Origin: Leidyana gryllorum EB-2025a
Lineage: Eukaryota; Apicomplexa
Length of the DNA: 64,000 nucleotides
Assembly (NCBI GenBank): GCA_048772705.1
Contig: JBLWGC010000051.1
Span: 248,001-312,000 of the forward strand
Direction: 5' to 3'
The translations under genes and the position numbers were made by a program. Below the pieces are notes generated by a model. The model did not search any database and was not told where the DNA came from. It worked only from the letters and a program-made list of their open reading frames with translations. Positions within the stretch are counted from its first letter, which is position 1, and each line of letters opens with the position of its first letter. Positions 43,301 to 58,300 of the stretch are shown here, one piece after another.

Positions 43301-46300
43301 GAGATGCCCAAAGAACTCTTGTGGCGTCTCGAGACCGCACCAATTGACAATCCTGCCGGAAATCCTCAAGAGCACGCCACTCCGCCCACTACGCCCAAAT
43401 TGACCTCAGACAGGCCCACCATTGCTGTGTCGGCGTCTCCCAATCTGTCGGGAAGTCAGGCCCCGAGCAAAGAATGGGTGCTCGTTGCCCCAGCTCACCA
43501 ACACAATCTGCTCGAGCAGCTCGCCCAGAGTCTCCCAGAGCCCCACAACACCACAGAGGTGGACCTGAACGATAATCAGCCCTACCCAGCTGGATCCACC
43601 AACATTGTGCTTCTCTTCAAAGACATTAGCGCGGAAGCCGCGGCCCTCACAGCTCTCCTCAATGCCCAACGCATCACTGGACTTCCCAATAGAACGGTAC
43701 AATTCTGGTTACTGTGGAGTAATCGTGAGCTAGACGGTGTTATTGGTGCATTCCGACGATCGCTTGATATGGAATGGAGCCTTCTGGGTACCAATTCCAG
43801 AGTGGCGTCTCTGAGGATCGACGATCTGTCTATCCTCAGCGCCTCCCACTGGATTGATCTCGAGGCCAAACTGCTAAGTGGGGAGTCCGAGATTATTCTC
43901 AACTCACACTCCGCAACTATGATGGCCCCGCGTCTGATGCCAGTGGAATGGGGAAACCGACCTTTCGGAACTGTGCTCGAGCTCTACCGAGATGGTCCGG
44001 GCCTGAAAGTGAGAGGAGCCAATGCGGCCATCCGCCGCAACCCGCGAGCTGACGAAGCCGAGGTGTCGGTACGCTGTTTCGGCCTCAAACGTCGCAGTGG
44101 GGCCCACCAAAGGGCGGGTGATCACTCATTCGTGGAATCAGCCGATGTGTACTTTAGTGGAATAGTGGTGGGAGTGCCCAACCATCCCAAGAGTCACGAG
44201 CACGAACTTTCATACAGAGTGGGAGCTCGTGTGACAGGAACGTGGCCAGCCAACACGAGCGTCTGGAGAAGTCTACGGTGCATCCCGAAGGAGTGCATCA
44301 AGGATACCTTCCTCGACGATGTCTCATTCGAAGCAGCCATTGTGGATATGTTGGCAGGCCCACCAGAAAGGGGCGAAGTGAATAGGGTCTTCCAATGCAT
44401 CGACGCCAGCAGCAATGAAGACTTGCAGAAGAATCTTTGCATGAGTGACAACGATGACATTGTCGTCCTCAAAGTCCCCTCTGTGATCGAAGGTCTGAAC
44501 CAAAACCTCAAGATCAAGCCGAGCCATGAGGCAGTGGTAATCACAGGTGGTCTGGGAGGATTGGGTCTCCGAATCGCAGAGTGGTTAGCCTGCCAAGGGC
44601 TCAGGAATATAGTGCTATTGAGTCGACGGGGTACACTATCACCCGAGTTGGCGGCTGTTGACCAGTCGTGGATGCGACTGGTCAACCACGACAGCGAAAT
44701 CAATGTCAAGTGTGTGGCGTGTGATGTGACGGATTACGACTCTGTACACCGAGTCTTTGAACGTTTGGTGAACATTGATGGTTTCGATGTAGTTGGCATT
44801 ATCCACGCGGCCGGTATCCTGAGCGACAAACCGTTACAGCGTATGACCATCGAGGAAGATTGGGATCCAGTCAATGCTGTCAAGAACCTCGGTTTCCGCC
44901 ACGTCTCCGCAGTTGTTGACGAGTTGAAATTGAAACCGCGTTTCTTCACCGTCTTCTCATCAATTGCGGCTCTGATGGGCAATGCCAATCAAACAAATTA
45001 TGCCATGGCAAATGCGTTGATGGATACATTGGTTGAGAGGCGACGAATCAAACGACCTGAACTGCCCTGCCAGACAATCCGCTGGGGTCCTTGGAAGGAG
45101 AACGGTATGGCCGCCTCCCTCGAGTCGGCCTACACTTTGTTGGGCTATCGGGGGATCAGTAATGAGCTCGGACTCGTTGTACTCAGTGAGGCGCTCAAGC
45201 ACCCCAGCACAGACTACAATGTCATGCCACTGGACTTGGGACAGTTTGTCACTGGGAGACCACGAAGATGGGCCATGTTCGAGAACATCTACAGCCGGGC
45301 CCCCGAAGGCGGAGTCAGCAAAGGCGGCAAACGAGTTCTGCCCAAACGATTGCTGCGCCTCAATGATGCAGATCTGCACGCTCACATCCGGAAAACGGTC
45401 TTGGAGGCTGCCAAGAAGGTTATTGGGGGAGACACCATCAAAAGCATCGATGATCTGCCGACTGATGTACCTCTCACCGATGCTGGTGTTGACTCTCTGG
45501 CCGCTGTGGAGTTCCGAGACGAAGTTAGCCGACAACTGGGGATCAATCTGAGTGTGTCCACACTGTTTGATTATCCCGCCCTCGACAACCTTGTGGACTA
45601 TGTCTACCAAGAAATCAAGTCCATTGCCGGAGCTCCGGGTACGGCAGGCCCCTCCACGAGCCCCGCCATGGGCAAACCTTTGTTGGGCTTAGGCGGGAGC
45701 CGAGCAATGGAAGGATACGCGGTGGTCGGAATCGCTTGCCGAATGCCCAGATCACCTGACCCGAAGTTGTTCTGGCAAATGCTCGAAAAGAAGACAGATT
45801 GTGTGGTTGAAATGCCACTAAGTCGATTCAATCTCGACCATTTCTACTCTCCCGAAATGGACAAACCCGGTACCGCCTACACCAGAGCCGGAGCTTTCAT
45901 GGGTGGCATTGAGTGGTTCGACAATGGGTTCTTCTCCATCAGTGATGCAGAGGCAAAACTGATGGACCCCCAACAACGAATGATGCTGGAAGTCACTTAT
46001 GACGCTGTTGTGGATGCCGGATTGGATCAAAAGTCTCTCAGATCCCACTATCAGGACCTCGGAGTCTATGTGGGTTGCTGTAACTTTGATTGGCACTATA
46101 TGGATGCCAACAACAACCCCAAGAGTGGATCTCCCTTCAGTTGTACTGGTGGCAGTATGAGTCTGGTGTCCAATCGTATCAGTTACGCTTTTGGTCTTCA
46201 TGGTCCCAGTATGACCATTGACACAGCGTGCAGTAGCAGTCTGGTCGCGCTCGACGCCGGACGTGAAAAGATGGATGGGGGCGCCTGTTGCGGACTGCTC

Positions 46301-49300
46301 CTCGGAGGTGTCAATCTGATGTTGAGTCCTCAACTCTTCATTGGCTTCTGCAAAACCCGCCTTCTCAGTCCAGACTGTGCCTGCAGGACTTTTGATGCAG
46401 GAGCTAACGGATATGTCAGAGGTGAAGGAGCCGCCGCCATGTTGCTGTTGCCCGTGGGAGGCCTCAAGAGTGTTCGGGAGCAAAAGATCTACGCCATCAT
46501 CCGTGGATCTGCCACCAACCATGTTGGTCGAGGCTCCACCTTGACAGCGCCGAACGGTCCGGCACAGGCGGCTTGTATCACCGAGGCCCTCCAACGTGCC
46601 CGAAGAGAGCCTAACGATGTCTTTTACCTCGAAGCCCACGGCACCGGCACAGAGCTCGGTGACCCCATCGAGGCCGGAGCCATCAAGAAAGTGTTCTTCG
46701 GTGCCACACCTCGCCCCGCCCCTCTGGTGCTGGGAGCCATCAAGACTAACATTGGTCATCTTGAAGGCGCGGCTGGTGTGGCTGGGCTGCTGAAGACCAT
46801 TCTGGTGCTGCACAAGCGACAGATTCCTCCTAATGTTCACTTCAAAGAATTGTCACCCCACATTGACTTTACCGACTGCAATGTGAAGATCCACGCTAGC
46901 GAGGGTTGCCTCTCCTTCGATGACGATCTGGGCACTGTTCCACAGGTCGTGTGTGCTGGTGTGAGCAGTTTCGGATTCGGAGGTGCCAATGCCCACGTCG
47001 TGATTGAGAGCTTACCACTCAATCAGAACACAAAGCGGGAGACCACCACTGCCCTCCTCCTGTTCACCGGGCAAGGAAGTCACTTGGCCGCTATGGGAGC
47101 CCAATTGTACAATAAGTCGAAGATCTACAAGGAGCGGTGGGACATGTTGGAAGCGGAATTCCACAAATTTGTGGCATCTGCACTGTTCCAAGACAACGCG
47201 ACGGAAAGTGACATCCAAAACATCCCTGAGGGCTCACTGATCGAAGCGTTGGAGAATGTCGAGAAGCTCGATGCCTCTCCTGTGACTGCACAGGTGTCGG
47301 TGGTGATGCTGGAGCTGTCCTTGATGGCGTTCCTACAGTTCACATACCCCGATGTTCAGATTGCGGGAGTTGTGGGACACAGTTTGGGTGAACTATCTGC
47401 GCTGGCTGCTCTCGAGATAATGGAACCAGCCGACATAGTCAAGCTGGTCGCCCTCCGAGCAGCCTTCATCCAGAGTTGGTGCGATAAACCTCAAAATCAG
47501 TGCATGGTGGCTTGCAAGGAATCCGCGCAGGTGGCAACTGCGAAGATATCAGAGTTGAATTTGACGCACGAAGTTGCAGTGGCTGCAGTCAATGGACCGA
47601 AACGCGTAGTGATCAGTGGTATATCGTCTGCCGTTGAACGAGTGGTGACTGCCATGGGACTCAAGGAAGGACGAACAGCTAAGCGATTGAATGTCAACCG
47701 AGCATATCACAGTCCGTGCATGGCACCTTTGAAGGAGCCATGGGAGAAGGTGCTCACCCTGCGCTTCTTACCCAAATTACTACCGCGCCCCGAGTCTAAG
47801 GCTGGAATCCAGTACTTCAGTACAGTAAAGGGTGGTGTGATTGATCATTCCGAGTTACGGAAGCCTCAGTATTGGGTGGACCATTTGATGAACACTGTGC
47901 TCTTCTACGATGCCGTGAATGACGCCTTCACCAAACTCGCCCCGTCACTCGACACCATCATTGAGGTCGGGCCCAGCGGGGTGCTCACTCGCCTCATTGG
48001 CGCATTCAAACCAACTCTGAAGAGTACCTTCAGCTGCTTCACACTCGACGAGGATCCTCTCATGGAGGACATTAACTGTCAACGAACCACGACTGGACAT
48101 CAGTGGCGTCGACGTCGGCATAGATGGACTGACCACGTTTGCCATCCAATGCTCGGGAACGGACAGAATCTGTACGATGGCAGTGTTCAGTTCCGCACAT
48201 GGCTCAGGAACGATGCGGCAGCACTGTTCCGAGATCATAAGGTCGTCAATAGGGCCATCATGCCTGCTACGGGAATGATGGATATGGTGACTGTCCAAAT
48301 CGCTCAGCTCAACACAAAGAAGTGGCAGACAGCTGTCAGCGTCATTGAGAGAATGGACTTTATTCGTCCCTGTCTCATCCCTCCCGAGGCCACGGACCGC
48401 TCGAGCAAGTTCAAGTGCGAATCGCAGCTCTGTGTCACTTATCAAGCAGATGGATCTTTCAAAATCGTTCAGAACTATCCTCGTGCTGATGAAGATGAGG
48501 ATGGACCTGTGGTGGTGTGTACGGGCCGAGTGTCTCTGCGAACAGGTTTGACGGAGAGGAGTCCGATGTCGAGTCCCACTTCCCCCAAGACCGATGTCCT
48601 GGACACCGGAGACGGTTTGGCCCAGATCAAACAACGTATCGCTCGCCATGCATTGTTGAGCTCTTCTACGATGCGCGATATTGGTTTCACTGATCTCACG
48701 GAAAACATTACCCCCGAACTGCTGGAGGAGGTGGCTGCCTCGGACGAAAAGGCATTGGCTGTTTTCGACACCATCGCTGAGCGATCGTCTGAGCACATTC
48801 CGTTCATCTATGAGAGGTTCGCAAACAAAGGCATCCAATATGGCGCGCGTTTCCGGACAATGCGTCAGTTGGTATGCAGCGACACAGAGGTTTGTGCCCT
48901 CCTCAAAGTCACGCTCCCCGAAGATCCCTGCCTGGCCGGCCCAGAAGAGGTGTTATCCCATGATGAAGCTGATTACTTTGTGGATCAATGCTTCCGTTGG
49001 CATCCTGCAGTGTTGGATGGTGTGCTTCAGGCGTCGGCACCATTGGTTCGAACGGTGGAAGGTGTCTATCTGCCGAGTGTTATGAAACATGCGTACTTCC
49101 GCGGCTTATCGTGGGACGTCACTGAGCGCGGTCTGTGGGGACACGCGCAGATGATCACCAAAGACGAGAACACCATCTGCATGTCACTGGCGTTTTACAG
49201 CGCAGTGACATACGAGCGAGTCGGAGTCATCTCTGACTTGCGGTTCCGGAAACTGAATCTGCAGTCCACTTTCACCGTGCCGACCTCTATGTTCTGGACC

Positions 49301-52300
49301 ACCACCTGGACCGCGGCGCCGGAAAGTCTGACGGAGAGCGATGGGCCATCTGCTGCAAAGGAGATCGAGAACCAACCGGCCGACAATAAGGCCACAGTAG
49401 ACAGTGATCCTCAGAACATGTTGCTGTTGGGCCGGTCTCGTGACTTGGAACTGAACGACTTGGGCGACAATGTCGCGGAGGTGCCGAGTGATGACTCCTG
49501 GACGGAGTGCTTGAACGATGGCAATAGCAAAATCATTGCATCCCTCCACCTCCTTACCAATCGGAAGATGAATGAGCTGTCTCGAGTATATCAAGGGCTG
49601 TATGACATGTTGCAGAAGCTGCAACTGGCTGTCAGTGCCAGCTCGACCGCAAAACAGTACCTCGTGATAGTGGGCACGCAGAGATCGGGACTGACGTCTT
49701 TCATCCGGGCAACTTGTCTCGAGATTATAGCCACCGGACTCGGACGCAAACTGGAGGTCGTCGGTGTCGAAGTGCACGGTGACTACAACTCCACTTCCAT
49801 CACAAAACTGCTTGCCAGCCTCTCGCACCATGTTGTCAAGAGGAGTGTCAGTGAACGTGAAACGCTCTTGAGATACAATGCGGAGGAGAGCACGTGGAGT
49901 GTAAGCAGACTCATCAAGTCGGCTAACTTTGAGTGTTACGGCCCCATGGAGATGTTCCTGCCCAAGCGTGGCACTATCAGTAATCTGCGCATTCGGCCGA
50001 TGAGCAGCGAGGGACGGATGCTGCCGGGCCCTGGCGAAGTTGAAATCCTCGTCCTCGCTGTTGGTCTCAATTTCCGTGATGTACTGAACGTTATGGGACT
50101 CTATCCGGGCGATCCTGGCCCCCCAACTGCGGATTTGGCAGGTGTTGTTCTGAGAGTTGGGCAAGGGGTCACTCGTTGTCGGTTGGGTGACAGAGTGTAT
50201 GGTCTGGCTACCAATGGCGCCTTGAAAACTTATATCACCACTCCAGAGAGTCTGGTGGGCGTCTTACCCGACACTCTGGAAGCTCCATGGACTTTCGAAG
50301 CGGCATCTGCCCTCCCGGTGGCTCAGATCACTGTGGAGTATGCCTTCACTGATTTGGCGCGTCTCGACGGGCCAAACAATATCATCGATGACAAGTCCGC
50401 TTTGCCCATGTCAACCGAGGCCAAACGTATACCCGAGCCGTACCACTCCAGCCCCAACATCCTCATCCATGCTGCGACTGGAGGCGTAGGTCTGTTTGCG
50501 GTCCAATACTGCAAGCGTATTGGAGCCACCGTTTATGCAACTGCAGGAGCAGACTTCAAACAAGATTACCTCCGCAAGGCCTGCGGTTTGGAGTATGTGA
50601 CCAGCAGCCGCAATCCGACACAATTCAAAGAGGACATGTCGCGTTGGCTCGGTGCTGACAAAAAGCTGGACGTTGTACTCAACTGTTTGGCCGGAGATTT
50701 CATTGATACAAGTTTGGCGCTTCTCAAACCCGGAGGTACTTTTATCGAGCTGGGCAAACTGAGTATAAAGACTGTGGCTCAAGTTGCGGAAATCCGCCCA
50801 GATGTTATCTACACGCCAGTTGCTGTCGATGTGATGGTGGCTCGTGACCCAAGGTGGTTCGCAGCGCAACTCGATAGGACTGCTCGCTTGTGTTCCGAAG
50901 GAAAAATCGTCCCGATCCCGGTCACAAACTTCCACATACTCAACAGTCACGATGCCTTCCGCTTCTTACAAAAGGCGGGACATATCGGCAAGGTGGTGAT
51001 CGCCCTCCCAGTATTGTCAGAGTGGCTAAGCAGTCAGTCGCCTGATGAGAAGGCCTCGGAAGAGATCACTCAGAGCGGGCTGAACGCTGCCTCAGGATCC
51101 AACAATGGTGGCCGCTCTCTTAACGAATACGACAGACCTATCATCATCACTGGTGGATTGGGCGGCTTGGGGTGCGTGATCACTGAGTGGCTCATATGCC
51201 ATCTGGGGATGCGAAACATCATCGTGATGAGCCGGAACGCAAAGATACCAGAACCCCCTGCGACAGAGGATATTGAGCCAACTTTGGCGTGGCAGACTTG
51301 GGAAAAAGTCCAAGCGTATCCTCAAGCCACCTTGCAACTCATCAAATGCGATGTTAGCGACCGACAACAAGTACTCGATGCTTTCGGCCAACTGAACATC
51401 AGAAATCGGGGTGTACAGGGGATAATACACGCTGCCGGTGTCCTGAGAGACCTGCCCATCAAAAGTATGACGCCCGAGTCAGTAGATGCAGTATTTAAAC
51501 CCAAGATTGATGGTACATTGAATCTCTGCGAGGCTCTGCGGACGAACGATCTTGAACCATCCTTGAGTTTCTTCGTCGCTTTCAGCTCTGCAACAGCAAT
51601 GCTCGGCAACATCAACCAGACGAACTACGCGGCTGCAAATGCAATCATGGATCACATAATGCTCGAGCGGCAAGCTGCAGGACTGAAAGGCCAATCGATC
51701 CGCTGGGGTCCGTGGACCGAACAAGGAATGGCTAAAAATCTCGAGTCCTTCTTGGGTACTCTCGGTATCAGAGGTATCACCAATGACATTGGACTGCGAG
51801 TTCTGGGCGACGCCATTCGCCAGCAGAGTACTGTGCCCGTATTGGGTGTGGAAGGTCTGCGATGGAGAGCTTACTTGACACAATATGATGAGAAAGTTCC
51901 TGCTTTCTTCAGTGAAGTCGCATCCGATGCTGCTGGAGGTGCAGCGAGAGATCGTCTCGATAAGAACTTACTCAATATGGACGCTGAAACACTGAGAGCT
52001 CATGTTCTACAGATCGTTGTCAGCACTGCGGTCGAAGTGTCCGGTCGCCGGGCTGAAGATGGGATCGATCTGGATCAGCCACTGACGGAATCCGGTATCG
52101 ATTCCTTAGCAGCGGTGGAGTTTGGAAATGAACTCTCTAACAAACTGGGGGTCAAGTTGAGTCCGACCACGCTTTTCGACTACCCGACCCTCAATGGCAT
52201 CGCTCAACACGTGTACGAACGCATTGCCAGCAGCATCGGAGTTGCGGCAGGTGAGGGTGGAGCGGAAGCGGGAGTCTTGGGCGGCGCTCTAATTGATGGT

Positions 52301-55300
52301 GAAGAAGGCCTCGTCTTGGGTCCCGACCTGTCACCTCTGGCAGATAGACCCATCAGTCGGGTGCCCCCGGGCGCTATGATGGTACGATCGCCTAATCTCG
52401 CTATTGTCGGGGCAGCGTGCAGGATGCCAGTTCACAGCTGGTCTCTGGATGCCTACTGGGATATGATGGTGTCGAAGAAGGACTGCATAAGATTCATTCC
52501 CGAGAGTCGCTTTGACATAAGTCGCATCTTTGACGCTGACCCGAAGATGAGCAATCGATGCTATGTGCGGGAAGCCGGCTTCATGGATGGCGTGGACTTG
52601 TTCGACCACCGCTTCTTCAACATCACACCGGCAGAAGTGAATGTAATGGATCCACAGCAAAGAATCTTCCTCGAAGTTGCCTACGAGTCGCTTTTGGACG
52701 CTCGGCTCAACCGCAAAGCTGTGCAAAACAAGAACATTGCAGTCTATCTGGGTTGCTGTAACTTCGATTGGCACTGCACCGAAGCCACTGCCCGATGTGA
52801 CAGCACTTTCAGCAGCACTGGCATCGCGGCCAGTATTATTGCCAATCGTGTGTCATACGTCCTTGGTTTGGTGGGGCCCAGTATGGTGATCGATACAGCC
52901 TGTAGCAGTTCATTGGTCGCGCTGGATGCTGCAATGAACAAGATGAGTATCGATGACAGCATTGAAGGTGCCATCATTGGTGGTGTCAATGTCATCGCTG
53001 CTCCTCACGCATTTGTCGCATTCTGCAAGACCCGAATGCTGGCTCCTGATGGCAGGTGTAAGACCTTCGATGCAGCTGCAAATGGCTACGGACGAGGAGA
53101 GGGTTGTGGGTCCATTTATGTGGTTCCAAGCCGGAGTCCAATGGCAGCGACTTCGAGAATTCATGCCACCATCCGAGGATCTGCTGTGAATCATGATGGA
53201 ACAAGTGCCAGTCTCACTGCTCCCAACGGTCGGGCCCAACGAGCCGCACTGGCTTCGGCCTTGGTGCGGTCTGGCGTAGCAGCGAGTGATGTGGTGTACC
53301 TTGAGGCTCATGGTACCGGTACAGCCCTTGGCGACCCGATTGAGGCTGGAGCCATTAGAGGTATCTACTTGGACGGTATCCGTGCTGAAGGAGGCGACGG
53401 CATGCCCTTGGTGCTCGGAGCTGTCAAGACCAACATTGGTCATCTGGAGGGAGCCGCGGGTATTGCTGGATTGTTAAAGACCATGTTGGTCTTGAAGCAT
53501 AAGCAAGCACCACCTCTTGTACACTACAAGAGCTTGAATCCACACATCAAGTTCGATGGAGTTAAAGTCGTCATCCCGACAGAGGTGGTTGACCTTGAAG
53601 TTGTGAGCGGCCGGTTGAATCGCACGAAGCCACGTCTATGTGGAGCTGTCAGTAGTTTCGGCTTTGGCGGCGCGAACGCCCATGTTATCATTGAGGAAGT
53701 TGTGGGCCGACAAGCTTCGTGGCCCCAAGAGAGTGCGGACAAGACATCAGAAGCAAACGTCGTTTTCCTCTTCACTGGCCAGGGCTCTCAGTATGTGAAT
53801 ATGGCTCGTGATCTGTATGACGGTGATGCTGAGTTCAAGTCTACCGTGGATCACCTGCTATCGTTATTCGGACCTCTGGGAGAGGAAGCACGGAAGGCCT
53901 GGTTCAAGTCCGATCAGGATGCTGAGACGTCGGTGGAGGAGATAAACCGAACAAATGTTGCCCAAGTCTGTCTCTTCGTCCTACATGTCAGTCTATTCCG
54001 ACTCTTACAATCCAAAGGAGTCACCCCCTCTTTCGTGTTAGGTCACTCTCTCGGCGAGTACGGAGCCGCAGTGGCGGCTGGAGTAATGACAGCGGAGGAT
54101 GCAGCTCATCTGGTCCTAACTCGGTGCCAAGCGATGCATCACACTGTGTCTGACGACCCCGTTATGGTGGCCTTGCGAGTGTCCGAACAGACAGCGCTAT
54201 CTCAGATTCAGGCATTGGGTCTCGATGTGGCGGTTGCGTCTGTCAACGCTCCACAGAACATCACTGTCAGCGGAGAACGAGGTCAGGTTGTCCAACTCTT
54301 GGATGCGTTGAAAGTGGGAGATAACTGTCGCTACTTGAGTGTAACGCAAGCATTCCACAGCTCCTCCATGATACCCGCCAGCGAGAAGCTGCGTGCAGCA
54401 ATGACTGGTGTTGTCCTACGTGAATACTCGCCTACTCAGAGTGCGCCCAAGTTCATCAGTACTGTAACTGGCAATATCGGGCCGGAGGCTCATGAGAGTG
54501 ATTACTGGCCGAACCAAATCATTCAACCAGTCCGGTTCCACGAAGCGATGCGAACGGCGTTGGTACGCGGCGGCTCTCTGTTTATCGAGATTGGCCCCAA
54601 GCCAACTCTCATTAATCTGGGTCGACTGGCGCTCCAGTCCGAAGAGAATACCGGGTGTCAATGGGTCCCATGTCTGATGCCTCAGACTGATGCCCAGAAG
54701 ACTGTCGCCGCGGTTTGTTCCGTTGTGAAGGGTCAAGAGGCACACTCCTGGAACCACGTCAGCATTCCCTGGCAGCCGTGTATGGTGGCTGACGATGGAA
54801 GTTACCTCGCCCCCAACATGGCCATCAGCAAGTCCGAACCGCAGACCGAGCAACCTGGAGATCGGTCCGAGGCAGAAGAGATGGTCACCAATGCCATTAA
54901 GGACGTCGCTCGCCGGGTGTTCACTGATGTCTCCATAGAGGATCTGGAGACCCCCCTCTTTGAGCTGCTGGCTGGTGTGGACAGTCTTGCCACTGTTGAG
55001 TTCCGCGAACAGCTCAATGACAAGCTCAACTTGGAAGTCCCAGTTACTGTTCTGTTCGACCACTCGAATTTCCGAGAGGTCCGCGACTACGTGGTGGACA
55101 TGGTGCTCGAGACGTCCGGCAGAGTCAGTCGCAAGGGTCTGGGTGTGGAACTGCATGGACCAGTCAGCGCAAGTCAATCAGTTGGTATCGTTGGAATTGG
55201 TCTGGCGTTCCCGCACCGCGCCCGCAGTCTAAAGGAGTTCTGGCAACCAATCATTAATGGCGAGGCTCTCTTTGTGGACATACCATTGGCGAGATACAAC

Positions 55301-58300
55301 ACAATGTTGAGTTACGAGAGCGATCCAAGCTCGTTGACCACAACCACCAACTACAGCCGCTCCGCAGCTCTCCTGGACCTCGACATACTGACGGATATGA
55401 AAACCTCATACTTCCATCTGTCCAACCGAGAAATGGAGCTGGCCGACCCACAGCATCGCCTGGCTATCACCGTTGGATACGAAGCCCTGCTGAGTGCTGG
55501 GATGACCCTGAAGACTATACAAGGCCACGAGATCGGTGTCTTTGTTGGCAGCTCAGATCACGAATGGCCCCTCATCCTCGGAGGTATTCAGGGTGAAAAG
55601 GTCCCAGAAGCGACTTCCAACGCGAGCGCATTGTCGTCTGCCCATCACTACACAGGGGCAGCCTCATGTATGTTGGCTAACCGGGTCAGTCACACTTTGA
55701 GACTGCGAGGGCCGAGTATGTCAGTTGACACCGGGTGCAGCAGTTTCGTGTCGGCTCTCAGTATGGCTTGTGACTCTATCAACCTGAACAGAGCACATCA
55801 AGGAGCTCTCGCGATTGGTGTCTCGGCGATATTGGGACCCTTGGCAACCACTGGGTTGTGTCAAATGCGCTATCTCTCCACAAATCGTGATCATATCAAC
55901 CCTTTCGATGTGAGGTCAAATGGCACTCTGCGCGGCGAAGGCTGTGGAGCTGTTATGCTGATGCCCTATGCGGCTTGCACCACCTCCGACAAGTACAAAG
56001 TCTTCGGTTGGATCAAAGGCATAGGGGTCAATCAGAATGGAGGAGGTACCCATCTTACTGCTTTCCACACTCCGGCTGTTGAAGGTGTCATGCGGAAGGC
56101 GCTCAGAATGGCCACCACCAGTCCCTCGGATGTCGATGTCGTGGAAGCCCAAGCGAACGGTATCGTCATTGGCGATACTGTCGAGATGAATGCTATCCGC
56201 AATGTCTTTGCACCCGACGCCGGCTCAGAAACCCTTCGCCCTTTGTACGTGGGCTGTGTACACTCACACTTCGGCCACAGTAACGGGGCTATGGGAGCGG
56301 CACAACTCATCAAAGCTTTAATGACGATCCATCATCGCGTCGTGCCTGCGCTCCTCGGATTCAAGCAACCTCATCGCTTCCTGGGAGACGTCAAGAAATA
56401 CTCTGTCATTCTGCCGACTGAGAACACACCACTTCGCAGCGATGGTCATCCCATTACTGTTCTTATGAACTCCTTTGGAATGGGCGGCGCAAATGGAAGT
56501 GTTATCATCAGTGGGGTGAGCGATAGCAGAGTTCGCGAAGAAGACCTCAAGTACCCGAGCACCGACGAGGCGTTCCTTCAATGTCCCTCTGCTCATCTGC
56601 CTTGGTCTCCTCCTGACGCCCTCGTTGCTGCCAGTGCCTTGAGCAATGACCTCGCCCATCCCACTGCGGATCTTGACGAGCTGCTCAGCATCGTGGCTAA
56701 GGCACCCAACCGGGTCAACTTCCTCAGCTCTTGGCACCGGATGGTCGACAGCACTCCAGAACTGAGAGACTACAATATCCTCATTGTAGCTGGAGGACCA
56801 GTCTCAGACCTCATGAAACAGCTGGTTGACCGATTGTTTGAGAGGCGCGAGTACAGTCGTATCACCGTGATCTGCCAGAGGAAATACTACACACCCTTCG
56901 AGAGCGACTGGCCGTTCCCCATACGCAGTGCTGACGAGGAGTTCTCCCGTTTACAATGGGTTGCAGTCGAGCCAAGTGTGGATACAAACTTGCCTGTCAC
57001 CCCTGATGCTTTCGACTCTGTGTTTGTTATCCCACGAAGTCAACTGTTGGGAGTTCCCTACGCCCTGTGTCGAGATGATGTTCAAATGGTCAAGTTGTGT
57101 CTGCCGCTCCTCTTGGAATCTCGCGAAATTCAAGTCCTTAGTCATGCTTACAGCGATCCTCAACTGCTTTTCTTGACAGAAGGGAAGCTCAATTGCGTAC
57201 CCCGACCTCTAACTGTGGAAGAGGTCAGCCGCATGGCTTCCCCTCAGCTGCACGGAGGCGTCTGGGCCCGTTTAATCATCGAGAGGATCCTCACAGAGCT
57301 GAAAGGCGGCCGTCGTATAACGATCCATCGCCACGGCCTTATCATGAACAATGAGTTGTTGTCCAACGTCATGATGGCTATGCTCGAGACTGCTGTCCGA
57401 GCAGGACAAGTAGTAGATGGCGCTCCTCTGCTGGTGTCGAACGTTCAGTCCCTCATCGAAGGTCTGTGTGACTACAATAGCGAGTACTGGAAGGCGACCA
57501 ACTTTGAAGGGGTTCTGTACACTAACTTGGTGTCTCGCACACCTTACACGCGACAACATTTGGTTTTGGATCTGACCCTGTTGGGATTGAACGTTGATGT
57601 GGTGCCGCTTGAAGCGGTCTTGCGGGAGGCCAAGAACGCCAACAGCAACTCGGGAACTCTTGTTTCGATGACCATTCATCGCATGCTGGCTCCGCATCTC
57701 ACGTCGCCGCAGACTACTCCTGTAACGTTCGGTGGATACTGTCCAACGTCTGTGGAGGCCGTGTCCGCGGTCCACCTGCGTATGCCTACAGTGACGCTGA
57801 AGCGGGGCTTCCCCTTCCGCACCCCAGTTGATGCAACGATAAGTGCGGAGAAGATCCTGGGGGCTTTGTACACGGCTGGAGCATTACCGCGTAATCGCCC
57901 GCTCAGCGCAGTGACACTGGCTGTACTCAAGGCTTTCAGCCATGCGGCCAGTGCTGCCAATCTCAGCAGCCACGGTATCGCCATGTTGAGGTTGATGCTC
58001 TGTCACTGTGTCCAGAACCTGGAAGTATGTGCCGCATTAGAAGAGGCAGGCGTACAGCCGGCGTATAACCAAGGATCGTCTACCACTGACGCTCTGCAAC
58101 CCGTTTTCGTAATTGGAATGGACCGCCTGTCGAATCTGTTGGTAGCCAATATGTTGTTGGCAGACAAGGAGCGGTTCCGGTCTCCTGGGTTTGGTCGAAT
58201 GATGGCCCTGTTTGGTCCCATAGGCCATCTCAAATGGGATGAGGATGAGCCAATTTGGCCAGCAATCACTCGAGCTTGGCAGAACTTTGACAAGGCGCAG

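Noticed and set aside
43930-44500. Functional enoyl reductase in module 1
   Set aside because: ER-like strands are visible, but the Gly-rich nucleotide-binding segment present in ER2 (HAATGGVG) is missing.
44194-44709. 171-codon minus-strand frame opposite the decayed ER and KR1
   Set aside because: Fully antisense to the megasynthase exon; the sense frame shows clear KR motifs.
45818-46840. 340-codon minus-strand frame inside the megasynthase
   Set aside because: Antisense to KS2. Long antisense frames are expected from biased codon use, and the product has no recognisable domain.
49184-50164. 326-codon minus-strand frame inside the megasynthase
   Set aside because: Antisense to DH2/ER2 coding sequence, with no domain or start context.
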